Positions 36,447 through 45,070 of a stretch of DNA of 64,000 nt are shown one piece after another. Source of the DNA: Arthrobacter sp. NIO-1057 (GTDB lineage: Bacteria > Actinomycetota > Actinomycetes > Actinomycetales > Micrococcaceae). The stretch is from contig NZ_FMAT01000001.1 in the NCBI RefSeq assembly GCF_900094805.1, forward strand, positions 124,001 through 188,000. The letters are read 5' to 3'. Every line of letters starts with the position of its first letter. Position 1 is the first letter of the stretch. The position numbers and the translations under genes are program-made. The notes under the pieces were generated by a model, which ran no database searches, had not been told where the DNA came from, and saw nothing but the letters and a program-made list of their open reading frames with translations.

Positions 36447-39080
36447 ATGGAATATTCACGAATTCTCTCGACGGTGGTCACTCGCAATGTCCAAGCGCAA
36501 CCGGGAGAAAGCAAAACAACTTCTAAACTTTCACAAATTTCGAAAGGTATCTTGGGCCGGGTTCTGAGCGACCCGCATTGCGCCGGTGCTGTTATCTCCG
36601 GGCCGGTTGGCAGTGGCCGAAGGGCGCAACTGGAAACCGACCTAGGGCAGATGGCGGAGCCGCCACAACTCATCCGGCTGAACGGAAGCAACTTCGGGAC
36701 GAAAGTTCCTCTTGGCGTGCTGTCATTCTTGCTTGCCCAAGTCGACGCGGTCGAGACGTGGAGCCGTCATGAGCTAATCCATCATCTTGGCAGGGTGTTG
36801 TGCATAGACCGTCGGCCCTCGATGGTGATGCTCGGGCGGCCTGAATTGATCGACGAGGAATCTAGCTCGTTGCTTGCCCAACTGGCGACGATTGGAAAGA
36901 TCAAACTCTTCGCGATCTGCGAACACGTGCAAGAACTTCCTAGCGACCTGTTTGCTTTGTACCGCTCGGGCAGGCTGGAACATCAACGAGTCAAGCGCAT
37001 GGGAAGCATGGAAACTCACGCCTTCGTGCAGCAGGAATTGGATGGTAGAGTCTCAGCCTATGCATCGGGAGCCCTGTGTTACTTGGCTGGCGGCAATCGT
37101 GCCCTACTGCTTAAGCTGATTCACAGCTGGCGCGAAGATGGCCAGTTGTTGCAACACAACGGGACCTGGGTCTTACGACTGAACGCACTGGATTCCGGGC
37201 CGGCCGTGCGATCTCTGCACACTTCGCTGACTCATGGGCTCGATGAACGAGAACGCGAACTGCTTGCCGCCTTGGCACTGGGCGGACCGGTGGATCTCAA
37301 TCGCCTCCGCCGTTCAAGGCTGACCTGCGAGCTCGACGGCTTGCTGAACCGTGGCCAGGTCAAGTACTTACCTGGCGCAGCCTACAAGGTTGGCATATCC
37401 AATCCGCTGTTATCCCTGCTCGTGCGCTTAGATTACGGCAATCAGGCGCAGCCTTACGGAGTGAAGCTGCTCGCAAAGCTACATGCGGACCCCGGGGCGG
37501 CCCAGATCCTTGCTCAGCTGAAGTCCTTGAACGACCTTGGCGATTACCAATCACAGGTCCAAGTGGCCGAAGAATTTCAACAGCAAGGCTACCTCGCCGA
37601 ACGTTGGCTAATTGACCCGCGAACCCGGGTGAGCATCCTGGAAATGCATGTGCGCGCGTTGGCCATGCTCGGCCAACTGTCCCTAGGGCTCAAAGTCATC
37701 GATGCGGCCAGGACCGGACTGGTTCAGGCCATCAGAGAATCCAATCCACGCGAGTCTCTGGATATCGCCTTCCAGGAATTGGAAATGCTAACCAGCTTCG
37801 CAACCTTGTTCGGTACTGAGATAAAACAGGAGACAGGTGTCGCTGGAAGCGTCGAGGCGATAGTGTCTCCCTCAGACTGGATGAGCGAATCTTTGCACCT
37901 CAGATCCCTGTCGTTGCAGGCAGTACGCTGGGCGGCTCAGTCGCGTCAGGCAGATGCCATAAAACTGGTCCGCTACGTGGACGAGGAACTGCGCAACATC
38001 AGCTTCAGTAGTCCGATGATCTCGAAATTCAATTCCGAGGACCAAGCAGACATAGAGTTCCAACTGCTCCAGGCCGAATTGGCTTCTGGAGACTGGAAGG
38101 CGGCATCTTCTCGCTCCCAGCGCCTGGCTGAAGGGCAGTACATTAATCCCTTGCTTATTTCCTACGGGGATATCATGCGGGGAATCCTGCTGGGGTTGAG
38201 CAATGACTATGATGCTGCCTTGCGGCTACTGGAACCGAACCTACATCAGATGCAAGTGGCCGGAGACCCGGGAGCAGGAGCGCTGATCGGAGCGGTGATT
38301 GCCTATGCACTGGCCTGTACGGGGCGACGGGCCGAAGCAGCAGCACTAGCCTGCCCAGAATACGGGACGCCCGGAGCAATGCAGGTGCCATTGAGCTTCT
38401 ATTCCTGGGCGGCAGAAGTCTTCTCCTGCCTAGTTCTGGCTGAACTCGGATCGTCGCAGGAAGCTTTACTTCGGCTGTCGGCTTTCGCCCAGCGTGCTCG
38501 CGACGGTCAGCGCGCTCTGCTTGAAGCGCTGACTTTGGGATTCATAGCGCGGTTGGGGGACCGGCAGGTGCTGGCGCAGCTGCACAGTGCCGCTAGTCGT
38601 TGTCAGGGCCCAGTCGGACAGAATCTGCAGGCGCTAGCGGACGCCGCTGTGGCAAAGGATTCGCAGCGCTTGGCTGTGGCCTTGGAAAGCTTGGTCTCGT
38701 CCGGGCATGTGCTTATGGCCGCGTCGCCGAACAACGAGTTCGTTGCAGCGATGGAGGCTAAGGACCAGCGCAAACTCTCCCGGGCGATCAACGGACTTAA
38801 GCGGGCTTCGTCTCCTGCGCTCCGCCTGCACGACGAACTGCACATCGATTCTATTGAACAACAGCCAAGCTGGATACGCGAGTTGACCAAGCGCGAGGCC
38901 CAGATCGCCAAGATGGCCATAACAGGCAAAACCAATCTGGAGATTGCCAAGTTCAGTGGTGTCTCGATTCGTACCGTGGAAGGGCACCTGTATCAGGTGT
39001 ATTCCAAGCTACAGGTCCGCAATCGCCAAGAGCTCACCGCGCTTGATCGCACCAGCCGCCGTACCGCTGGATTGCGATGA
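36447..39080 (+). CDS. Large LuxR-type regulator with degenerate ATPase domain
   Basis: Cytoplasmic protein of 877 residues. The C-terminal ~65 residues (from ~811) are a LuxR/GerE helix-turn-helix: LTKREAQIAKMAITGKTNLEIAKFSG with VSIRTVEGHLYQVYSKL. The N-terminal half has the layout of MalT/LAL ATPases, but the P-loop position reads GPVGSGRRAQ, lacking the Lys-Ser/Thr that binds phosphate. The middle (330-800) is helical, TPR-like. Its stop overlaps the start of a second, intact regulator by ATGA, so the two are co-translated and may act as a pair. Position suggests control of the surrounding polysaccharide genes (inference). Confidence 0.85.
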   Translation: MEYSRILSTVVTRNVQAQPGESKTTSKLSQISKGILGRVLSDPHCAGAVISGPVGSGRRAQLETDLGQMAEPPQLIRLNGSNFGTKVPLGVLSFLLAQVDAVETWSRHELIHHLGRVLCIDRRPSMVMLGRPELIDEESSSLLAQLATIGKIKLFAICEHVQELPSDLFALYRSGRLEHQRVKRMGSMETHAFVQQELDGRVSAYASGALCYLAGGNRALLLKLIHSWREDGQLLQHNGTWVLRLNALDSGPAVRSLHTSLTHGLDERERELLAALALGGPVDLNRLRRSRLTCELDGLLNRGQVKYLPGAAYKVGISNPLLSLLVRLDYGNQAQPYGVKLLAKLHADPGAAQILAQLKSLNDLGDYQSQVQVAEEFQQQGYLAERWLIDPRTRVSILEMHVRALAMLGQLSLGLKVIDAARTGLVQAIRESNPRESLDIAFQELEMLTSFATLFGTEIKQETGVAGSVEAIVSPSDWMSESLHLRSLSLQAVRWAAQSRQADAIKLVRYVDEELRNISFSSPMISKFNSEDQADIEFQLLQAELASGDWKAASSRSQRLAEGQYINPLLISYGDIMRGILLGLSNDYDAALRLLEPNLHQMQVAGDPGAGALIGAVIAYALACTGRRAEAAALACPEYGTPGAMQVPLSFYSWAAEVFSCLVLAELGSSQEALLRLSAFAQRARDGQRALLEALTLGFIARLGDRQVLAQLHSAASRCQGPVGQNLQALADAAVAKDSQRLAVALESLVSSGHVLMAASPNNEFVAAMEAKDQRKLSRAINGLKRASSPALRLHDELHIDSIEQQPSWIRELTKREAQIAKMAITGKTNLEIAKFSGVSIRTVEGHLYQVYSKLQVRNRQELTALDRTSRRTAGLR

Positions 39081-41764
39081 AACAGCATCAACTGATTACC
39101 AAGACTAGGCCAACTGAATACAATCAGTTGTTGCAGATTCTGCAACGGCCAGGTCCGGCAGGCGTCGTGGTGCTCGGCGAATTCGGCATGGGTAAGACCA
39201 GCCTAGTGGAGGCCGTGCTGGCTGCCCCTGGCACAGATGAACCGATCATGACGCTGTACTGCACGCCGACTTTGAGCACCATTGCTCATGGGGCTTTGTC
39301 GCCATATCTTGGGGCTTTAGAGAACATCGACGAGCCCGTGAGCGTGTTACGTGAGCTGAACCGGAGCTTGTTGTCCAGCCGTGGGCAGGCGGAGACGCAT
39401 ATCGTGGTTGTCGAGGATGCCCAGTTTCTGGATCCGCAGTCCTGCTTTATCCTCTCCTTGCTGGTGGAAAATGCAGACGTGAAGGTGCTGGCCCTTGCTA
39501 GTGGGCCGCTGGAAGCGGACAGCCCGCTGGGTTCGCTGGCCGAGCTAGGAGCCTTCACAACCGTGAGCCTGCAGCCTCTAGACCGCAACGGGGTGCGCTC
39601 GGTGGCCGAAGGTGTCATGGGGCGCAAGCTCGCTGACGGTACGGTTGCCTTGATCGACATGGTTACCGGCGGCAACCCCAGCTTCGTTGAAGCCTACGCC
39701 GCATCCTGCCTGGAACAGGGCACGCTCTTCCGCGATGATAGGTTGTCTCAAGGCCATGGGCTCCACGAACCCGTGTGGGTTGTGGCCCGCGCGCTCCCGG
39801 AGATCGACGCGCCAATGATGACTTTGGGCAGGGAGATCACCAGTCGGTTGCCCCTACAACAGCAGCAGACGCTGCTGCTGTTGGCTTTGGCCGGCCCGCA
39901 GCCGGCAAATGTGCTGGAACAATGTGGATTACCCTACCAAGCGCTGATGAAAACCGGTGAACTGACGTGGCACGGCTCAACGGTGGATCTGAAATCCAAG
40001 ATGATGCAGCGAATAATGAGAGCATTGGCTACCGAACAGGACATCGCACAGCTTCATGAGCTGTGGAGTTCCGTGGTGGACTCCCAAGGAAAAGAACCCA
40101 ATGCCCGCGAGGTGCTGTGGTCTCTGGAGATCGGCAAGCAAGTGCCCACTGAGCTGGTTTTGGAATTGGCCGAGCGGGCCGGTCGGGAACAGAATTTCGG
40201 ATTGGCCTTGCGCTTGTGTCGTCTGGGCAAGCTCGCCCGGCACCATGAGCAAGGGGCCCTGCTCGAAGCGCAGATGTTATTGAGCATGGGACGGCACCAT
40301 GCCGCGCGAGCCCTGCTGTTGCGCCTGATCGACCAATTGACTGACCTGACGCTGCTGGGGCAGGCCTACGCCTACCTGCTGGAGGTCACCTGCAATATCG
40401 GAGCCGACGGCGCCGAGGTGAAGCGGATCCTAGATGATTGGAAGCAACGTGCCCAGGGGCACCCGGATGCAGAAAAGGTAGCCAGCTTCTTAGCCCTACA
40501 TAGCGCAGGGGCCACTGTCATAGATTTCTGGACTCGGGTGAATACCGCCCATGGTCCGCTGCCGCGCGTTGTCGAGCTGCAAGAATTCCTTCAAGACAAG
40601 CAGCTGCCCGCGCAGGCACGCTTCTTCGGCATGATCATGCTCAGCGACCTACACACTTCCGCCGGGCAGTGCCAACAGGCCTTGGACCTGATGGAGTCGG
40701 CTTTGCAAGACCTTAATGAGTACCCGGCCCAGCGGTCCATGTACGAGGTCCGGGTGTTCTTCCGCATCGGCTGGAACCTGCTGTTCTTGGGACAATACGA
40801 GCGCGCCGCGGCATTCATCGACTCTTATCGCCATGCCCGGCTCCGTTCCATCCAGTACTATCAGGGGGCCATCTCGCTGCTCGATGGCGTTAGCCACCTG
40901 CTGCAAGGCAGAGTCCAGCTCGCCATGGCCAAAATGGCCGAGGCCGTGACGGAGCTGCAGATTGCGGACATCACTCAACTGCTGGCCTTGGCCAATAAAC
41001 TGTACCGGCTGCTGCTGGCCCGGTTGGGCTTTCCGGTGCCTGAATCCCTGGTGATCGGGCCCGGGTCCTCCAGTTCCAGCGGGACGATTTCGCTGAACGG
41101 ACAGCTGGGCGAGGAGTCGTCGAAGCAGCGGATCCTCGCACGGGCCTTCGCTGCGGGGCTGGGTTATCCGTATCCGGGTGAGTCGCTGGAGTGCTTCCCG
41201 CTGGTGGAACGCGAATTCGTTTTCAGCATGACACGGCAGCTGGGGGACCAGGAGCTGGCCGACTCCCAACTGGGTGAAAGACTGCGCGCCTTGGCGGCGG
41301 GGCAGCAGGGATCGCGAGCGGCGTTTTTGGCGCGCCTGATGGACTTGCGAGGCTCAGAGCTTGGCGAGCCACTGGAGCAGCTGGCCCAGGACGCCCTGGC
41401 CAAGAAAGAATACCTGGTGGTGATCGAGGCCTGGGCCCGGGCGGCCGAACGCTACGCCCAGTCCGGAGACCAGCGGCGCTGCGGCGCCTTGCTGCGCCGG
41501 GCCGCCCAACTGATCGACCAACAGGGGATAGACCCGGGAAAGTACATCGCCCGTGTCCTGGCCATGACAGAACTGACCGCGCGGGAAACGGAAATCGTCA
41601 GCCTGGCCCGGCAGGGATTGAATAACGCGCAGATTGCCCGGACCTTGACGGTCTCGCAGCGCACGGTGGAGGGGCATCTCTACCGGGTATTTTCGAAGTT
41701 GGGGATTACCGAGCGCGCGGAATTGGATCACGCAGGGCTTGAAGCGGGTACAACCGGCAGGTAG
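39077..41764 (+). CDS. Large LuxR-type ATP-binding regulator (LAL family)
   Basis: Protein of 895 residues. An intact P-loop GEFGMGKTSLVE is near 34-45, with Walker B-like HIVVVEDAQFLDPQS near 110; a long helical/TPR region follows. The C-terminal LuxR helix-turn-helix starts near 832 (LTARETEIVSLARQGLNNAQIARTLTVSQRTVEGHLYRVFSKLG in sequence order). LAL/MalT proteins are ATP- and ligand-controlled activators. It overlaps the upstream degenerate homologue by four bases; the two HTH regions are clearly related (RTVEGHLYxVxSKL in both). Transcription probably ends at 41999-42041. Confidence 0.9.
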   Translation: MKQHQLITKTRPTEYNQLLQILQRPGPAGVVVLGEFGMGKTSLVEAVLAAPGTDEPIMTLYCTPTLSTIAHGALSPYLGALENIDEPVSVLRELNRSLLSSRGQAETHIVVVEDAQFLDPQSCFILSLLVENADVKVLALASGPLEADSPLGSLAELGAFTTVSLQPLDRNGVRSVAEGVMGRKLADGTVALIDMVTGGNPSFVEAYAASCLEQGTLFRDDRLSQGHGLHEPVWVVARALPEIDAPMMTLGREITSRLPLQQQQTLLLLALAGPQPANVLEQCGLPYQALMKTGELTWHGSTVDLKSKMMQRIMRALATEQDIAQLHELWSSVVDSQGKEPNAREVLWSLEIGKQVPTELVLELAERAGREQNFGLALRLCRLGKLARHHEQGALLEAQMLLSMGRHHAARALLLRLIDQLTDLTLLGQAYAYLLEVTCNIGADGAEVKRILDDWKQRAQGHPDAEKVASFLALHSAGATVIDFWTRVNTAHGPLPRVVELQEFLQDKQLPAQARFFGMIMLSDLHTSAGQCQQALDLMESALQDLNEYPAQRSMYEVRVFFRIGWNLLFLGQYERAAAFIDSYRHARLRSIQYYQGAISLLDGVSHLLQGRVQLAMAKMAEAVTELQIADITQLLALANKLYRLLLARLGFPVPESLVIGPGSSSSSGTISLNGQLGEESSKQRILARAFAAGLGYPYPGESLECFPLVEREFVFSMTRQLGDQELADSQLGERLRALAAGQQGSRAAFLARLMDLRGSELGEPLEQLAQDALAKKEYLVVIEAWARAAERYAQSGDQRRCGALLRRAAQLIDQQGIDPGKYIARVLAMTELTARETEIVSLARQGLNNAQIARTLTVSQRTVEGHLYRVFSKLGITERAELDHAGLEAGTTGR

Positions 41765-41998
41765 CACGTGCCGGTTTGCGCAAACTTGGGGTAGGTACCA
41801 CCCGTGTTCGGCTGGGCACCAGTGAGTACTGTGATTTGCGGGAGCTGGTGATTTACGCAGACGATATCTTTTTCAACGTGTGCCTGTCCGTTTGGTGCGC
41901 GGTGATATTGCGGCGAAGCTCTTCCCAGAAACGGGGCCGGTGGTCAGCGATTCCGCGAGGAATATCCCCCAGCGCGACCGCCGGCTCCTTTCCGAATT

Positions 41999-42041
41999 AA
42001 CCCTGTACCGGTAAAACCTCAACGCCGGTGCAGGGTTTTTT
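41999..42041 (+). terminator. Rho-independent terminator after the LuxR pair
   Basis: A 13-bp stem AACCCTGTACCGG with CCGGTGCAGGGTT (one G-T pair), 13-base loop, followed by TTTTT. Located 235 bases after the second LuxR gene. Confidence 0.82.
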
Positions 42042-42137
42042 CACGCCCGGTCATAACCTTCCAAGTAGTGAGCGAGTAGGAACCAAGTGCCATACGAGTA
42101 TTTGCGAGAGATGTTGGCAATCTTTTGAGTGTTCTTC

Positions 42138-42185
42138 CACTCGTGCATAAGGTGCCTTCACATCCTAGGCTCACGGTAATGAACG
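42138..42185 (+). promoter_or_regulatory. Conserved upstream segment, copy A
   Basis: Contains CACTCGTGC (42138-42146), CACAT (42159), GCTCAC (42169-42174) and ATGAACG (42179-42185). The same blocks occur at 58312-58358, with an identical 31-base distance from CACTCGTGC to GCTCAC. This is likely a shared promoter or operator of the polysaccharide locus. Confidence 0.5.
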
Positions 42186-42244
42186 GTAGCCGTGCTGGTG
42201 GGACAGCGCGATGGCCTTTCGCATTGGGGAACTCGCTGACTCTC

Positions 42245-42261
42245 TTGGGGGAATACAGATG
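42245..42261 (+). promoter_or_regulatory. TTGGGGG leader motif at a start codon
   Basis: TTGGGGG followed by AATACAG and ATG. The same pattern, (T/G)TGGGGG-N(2-4)-CAG-(A)-ATGC, is found at 58457-58473 and 44072-44090. It may be a specialised ribosome-binding region. Confidence 0.4.
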
Positions 42262-42345
42262 CTCGACATTGTGTTGCCGGTTTGCGACCACCCTAGCTGG
42301 ATTGAATCGTTAGCCAGGGTGGGAACAAACCATGTCGCAAATTAG
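42259..42345 (+). CDS. Possible 28-residue small protein overlapping the sugar transferase start
   Basis: ATG 42259 lies seven bases after TTGGGGG and opens a 28-codon frame beginning MLDIVLPVCDHPSWIESLAR and ending at TAG 42345, 14 bases inside the next gene. The overlap suggests a translationally coupled leader peptide, or the remnant of a glycosyltransferase N-terminus (DIVLPV resembles such starts). No homologue was checked. Confidence 0.4.
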   Translation: MLDIVLPVCDHPSWIESLARVGTNHVAN

Positions 42346-43861
42346 CAGTAAGCTGCGCGAGGATCACGTATCTTCGCTCGGCACATGGACGCTTGCGCGT
42401 CCAGTAAGTACTCGGGACACCGGAACCATCGGTGCCCAAGGCCGCTCTTATTTGCGCAGACTCTATGGTACGGATCTGCTGGTCATTGCCTTGGTATGTG
42501 CCTTGCCGGCTATTGCACAAACCCAAGTCTCGCAGTTATCACAGGCAAGTGCGGGAAGCGCACGCTACTACGCGCTGGCCGGGTTGCTGTTGGCCTGTGC
42601 TTGGATGGCCAGCCTGCATTCCTTCAAAGCCCATCGTCTGGGAAGCATTGCTGTGGGGATGCAGGAATACAAGATCATGGTCTTTTCAGGGCTAGTGTTG
42701 GCGGGTTTCGTCGGGGTACTGATCTCGCTGACCGGCCAAGATGATCTGAAGATCTTCCTATTACTGTCCGTGCCGCTGGGATTGCCTGCACTGTTGCTGG
42801 GCAGGTGGACGTGGCGCCAGTGGTTGGCCTGGCGCAGTAGAAGCGGTTTTGCCTTGAGTAATGTTCTAGTCTTTGGCCAGCCCACCGACACCTCCTTCGC
42901 CGTCCGCCAGTTGTCCAAGAAATCCGGACCGGCCTATCGAGTGGTCGGCGTGCTGATGGACGGGGCGGCTGATCTGGAAGCTGAACGCGATATCCGCACG
43001 TCGGATCCAACTCTTCCGCTGACCTACGACACAGGTGCCATGGAACAGGACATCCAAAGGTTGCACGCTGATGCTGTCATCGTGGCCGGACCACTATCCG
43101 GAGGCAACGAAGCCTTGCAACAACTGGGCTGGCGACTTGAAGGCACAGGGACCCGTCTAATCGTGGTCTCCTCGCTCATCGGGGTTGCCAGTCGCCGTGT
43201 GCAGACCAGCCCGGTAGACGGGATGCCGTTGCTACATGTGGAACTGGCGAAGTTCACAGGACCTCGATACTTCTTCAAACGGGTCTTCGACATCGTCTTT
43301 TCGTCGCTCGCTTTACTCGCCCTGTCACCGGTTTTCCTAGCGATCGCTTTGATAATCCGCTTCGATGGGCCGGGAAAGGTATTTTTCTATCAAGAACGGG
43401 CCGGGCAGGACGGACGTCCTTTCAAAATGATCAAATTCCGCACCATGGTTCACGATGCGGAAGCGCAATTGGTTGCCTTGCAAGAGCTGAATGAAGGGGC
43501 AGGGCCACTGTTCAAATTGAAGGATGACCCGCGGGTCACACGTTGCGGCAACTGGCTACGCAAGCATTCATTAGATGAGTTGCCACAGTTCTTCAATGTC
43601 TTGCGCGGGGACATGTCGGTGGTCGGACCTCGTCCGGCATTATTCGCTGAAGTGGAAACCTATGAGGCTCACGCACGCCGCAGGTTGCTGCTGAAGCCAG
43701 GAGTGACTGGACTTTGGCAGGTTTCAGGTCGCTCAAACCTGGAGTGGAAGGAAAGTGTGCGGCTGGATCTTTACTACGCCGAGAACTGGACGGTTCTCAG
43801 CGATTTGCGGTTGATCTGGCGCACCTTCCAAGTAATGGTCAAGCCCGACGGGGCTTATTAG
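42332..43861 (+). CDS. Undecaprenyl-phosphate sugar phosphotransferase (initiating, WbaP/WcaJ type)
   Basis: Membrane enzyme of 509 residues that starts polysaccharide repeat units by moving a hexose-1-phosphate from a nucleotide sugar to undecaprenyl phosphate. Four to five N-terminal helices and a nucleotide-binding-like middle domain (VLVFGQPTDTSFAVRQL) are followed by the catalytic C-terminal domain from ~315: KRVFDIVFSSLALLALSP (membrane helix), FFYQERAGQDGRPFKMIKFR, RKHSLDELPQFFNVLRGDMS, VVGPRPAL and TGLWQVSGRS, all bacterial sugar transferase signatures. The sugar (often glucose or galactose) cannot be told. First large gene of the operon. Confidence 0.93.
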   Translation: MSQISSKLREDHVSSLGTWTLARPVSTRDTGTIGAQGRSYLRRLYGTDLLVIALVCALPAIAQTQVSQLSQASAGSARYYALAGLLLACAWMASLHSFKAHRLGSIAVGMQEYKIMVFSGLVLAGFVGVLISLTGQDDLKIFLLLSVPLGLPALLLGRWTWRQWLAWRSRSGFALSNVLVFGQPTDTSFAVRQLSKKSGPAYRVVGVLMDGAADLEAERDIRTSDPTLPLTYDTGAMEQDIQRLHADAVIVAGPLSGGNEALQQLGWRLEGTGTRLIVVSSLIGVASRRVQTSPVDGMPLLHVELAKFTGPRYFFKRVFDIVFSSLALLALSPVFLAIALIIRFDGPGKVFFYQERAGQDGRPFKMIKFRTMVHDAEAQLVALQELNEGAGPLFKLKDDPRVTRCGNWLRKHSLDELPQFFNVLRGDMSVVGPRPALFAEVETYEAHARRRLLLKPGVTGLWQVSGRSNLEWKESVRLDLYYAENWTVLSDLRLIWRTFQVMVKPDGAY

Positions 43862-43869
43862 GAGCCAGG

Positions 43870-44022
43870 ATGAGAACATTTGGCCTGCCCTCGGCATTGT
43901 CCGCAGGCACGCTTTTACCGGGGCAAAACGATGAGGGGTGTGTCGCTAAGACTACGGGGACAGATAGAAATCTGGGACACAACAAATTGCAACCAGGATC
44001 CGCAAGCAAGTTCTACTTGTGA
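43870..44022 (+). CDS. Possible 50-residue small protein
   Basis: ATG 43870 follows the previous stop by 8 bases with GGAGCCAGG upstream, giving a 50-codon frame (MRTFGLPSALSAGTLLPGQN...). It contains TTGTDRNLGHN, which resembles GTEPNIG in the small frame at 51906 at both DNA and peptide level. Either the DNA is a conserved regulatory element or the peptides are real; not resolved. Confidence 0.3.
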   Translation: MRTFGLPSALSAGTLLPGQNDEGCVAKTTGTDRNLGHNKLQPGSASKFYL

Positions 44023-44086
44023 TCGGATCCCGTGCATAACCGATGTTCGAAAGTAAAGCAGTACGGATTCTGTGGGGGATCAGAAA

Positions 44087-45070
44087 ATGCGTTCGTTGCG
44101 AGCACATGAACCGGGAAGTACTCGGGCACTAAACAAGAATTGCTCTGGCGGGGGACCGCCAGATGCACAACAACCAGCCCATCCTATAGCCCGAGCGGTA
44201 GAAGAATTCCCGCCGGCGGGTTCCGGGCGGGCTCATGAGGCGGAGTCGGTGGCATGTCAGTCGCGCGAAAACACGACTTGCTCCCCAGCTGCCGCCGGCT
44301 CCTTTGCCGTGCTGCCCGCACGACAGATAAGAATTCAGGTGATGCTGGGGATGGTGGCCGCCTCGGTCTTCTTGCTTGTAGCGTGCACTTCAACAACGCC
44401 CCAGGCATCCGAGCAGGAAAGCACGGTACCGCAGGCACAAGCTCCGTCCACACCATATGCACCGCCGACTGGGACTCCCAAAGCCAACCCGACGAAAGCG
44501 CCGGAAGATGGCGCCCCGCAACTGGAAGCAACTAAGGTGCCAAGCAATGAGCCGTCGCCCAAAGTCGAAAAGTCAGCAGACTACAACGGGGTAGCCTTCG
44601 AAGCCGACGAAGGTCATCTCCCGGTGGTTAAGCGTTCCGGTGAAGCAATCAGCGCCGCAGACCGCATGCCCACAACCATGAAGGATGCAACGGAAGCCAG
44701 CTATCAGGACGGGGTCAGCATCAAGGCTGTCGAGAGCGGAAATGGCATCGTGAAAAGCGAAGGGCCAGGCTATTTCACCGGAGCACGATACCGGGTTTAC
44801 GAAGTCAGCATCAGCAATGGCTCCGACGAGGAACTAGATATCTCCAACGTGATCATCAACCTTGTGCCGGGTAACGAACAGCAGGCTGCACTGCCGCTCT
44901 ACGGCGAGGTCGAGGCCTACGACTTTTCGGGGGCGATTGCCGCCGGTAAGCAAGCCAGTGCACACTACGCCTTTATCGTTCAGGATGCCGGTGCCGTCGC
45001 AAAATTGCAGGTGGATCTGGACAACCAGCACGCTCCAGCGTTGTTGACATTAAAGGCAGAGAAAAAATGA
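44087..45070 (+). CDS. Putative lipoprotein of the polysaccharide locus, paralogue of the gene at 60227
   Basis: From ATG 44087 (GGGGGA seven bases upstream) the product has 327 residues. A membrane segment ending in a lipobox, ASVFLLVAC, places the lipid Cys at ~100; the 80 residues before it are unusually long for a signal peptide, so the true start may be later (ATG 44342 in the same frame). After the Cys comes a Pro/Thr/Glu-rich linker (to ~165), then a beta-sandwich domain: SIKAVESGNGIVKSEGPG, YRVYEVSISNGSDEELDISN and ALPLYGEVEAYDFSGAIAAG, resembling DUF4352/Ig-like domains. The same Pro/Glu-rich linker plus domain occurs at 60227. It overlaps the flippase gene by ATGA. Role unknown; probably an extracellular assembly or anchoring factor. 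Confidence 0.68.
   Translation: MRSLRAHEPGSTRALNKNCSGGGPPDAQQPAHPIARAVEEFPPAGSGRAHEAESVACQSRENTTCSPAAAGSFAVLPARQIRIQVMLGMVAASVFLLVACTSTTPQASEQESTVPQAQAPSTPYAPPTGTPKANPTKAPEDGAPQLEATKVPSNEPSPKVEKSADYNGVAFEADEGHLPVVKRSGEAISAADRMPTTMKDATEASYQDGVSIKAVESGNGIVKSEGPGYFTGARYRVYEVSISNGSDEELDISNVIINLVPGNEQQAALPLYGEVEAYDFSGAIAAGKQASAHYAFIVQDAGAVAKLQVDLDNQHAPALLTLKAEKK

Larger units (their letters stand above)
41765..42258 (+). other. Gene-poor stretch between the LuxR genes and the glycan operon
   Basis: Contains the terminator at 41999-42041 and the upstream region of the next operon. A frame ending at 42014 (from 41835) reads RRYLFQRVPVRLVRGDIAA, ending SELTLYR; it looks protein-like but has no good start, so it may be a gene remnant. 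The 75-codon frame at 41776-42000 shows no motif and is not called. 42095-42185 shares blocks with the region upstream of the glycosyltransferase at 58471. Confidence 0.5.

Noticed and set aside
41776-42000. 75-codon plus frame after the second LuxR gene
   Set aside because: No motif and no ribosome-binding site; an alternative frame over the same bases looks more protein-like.
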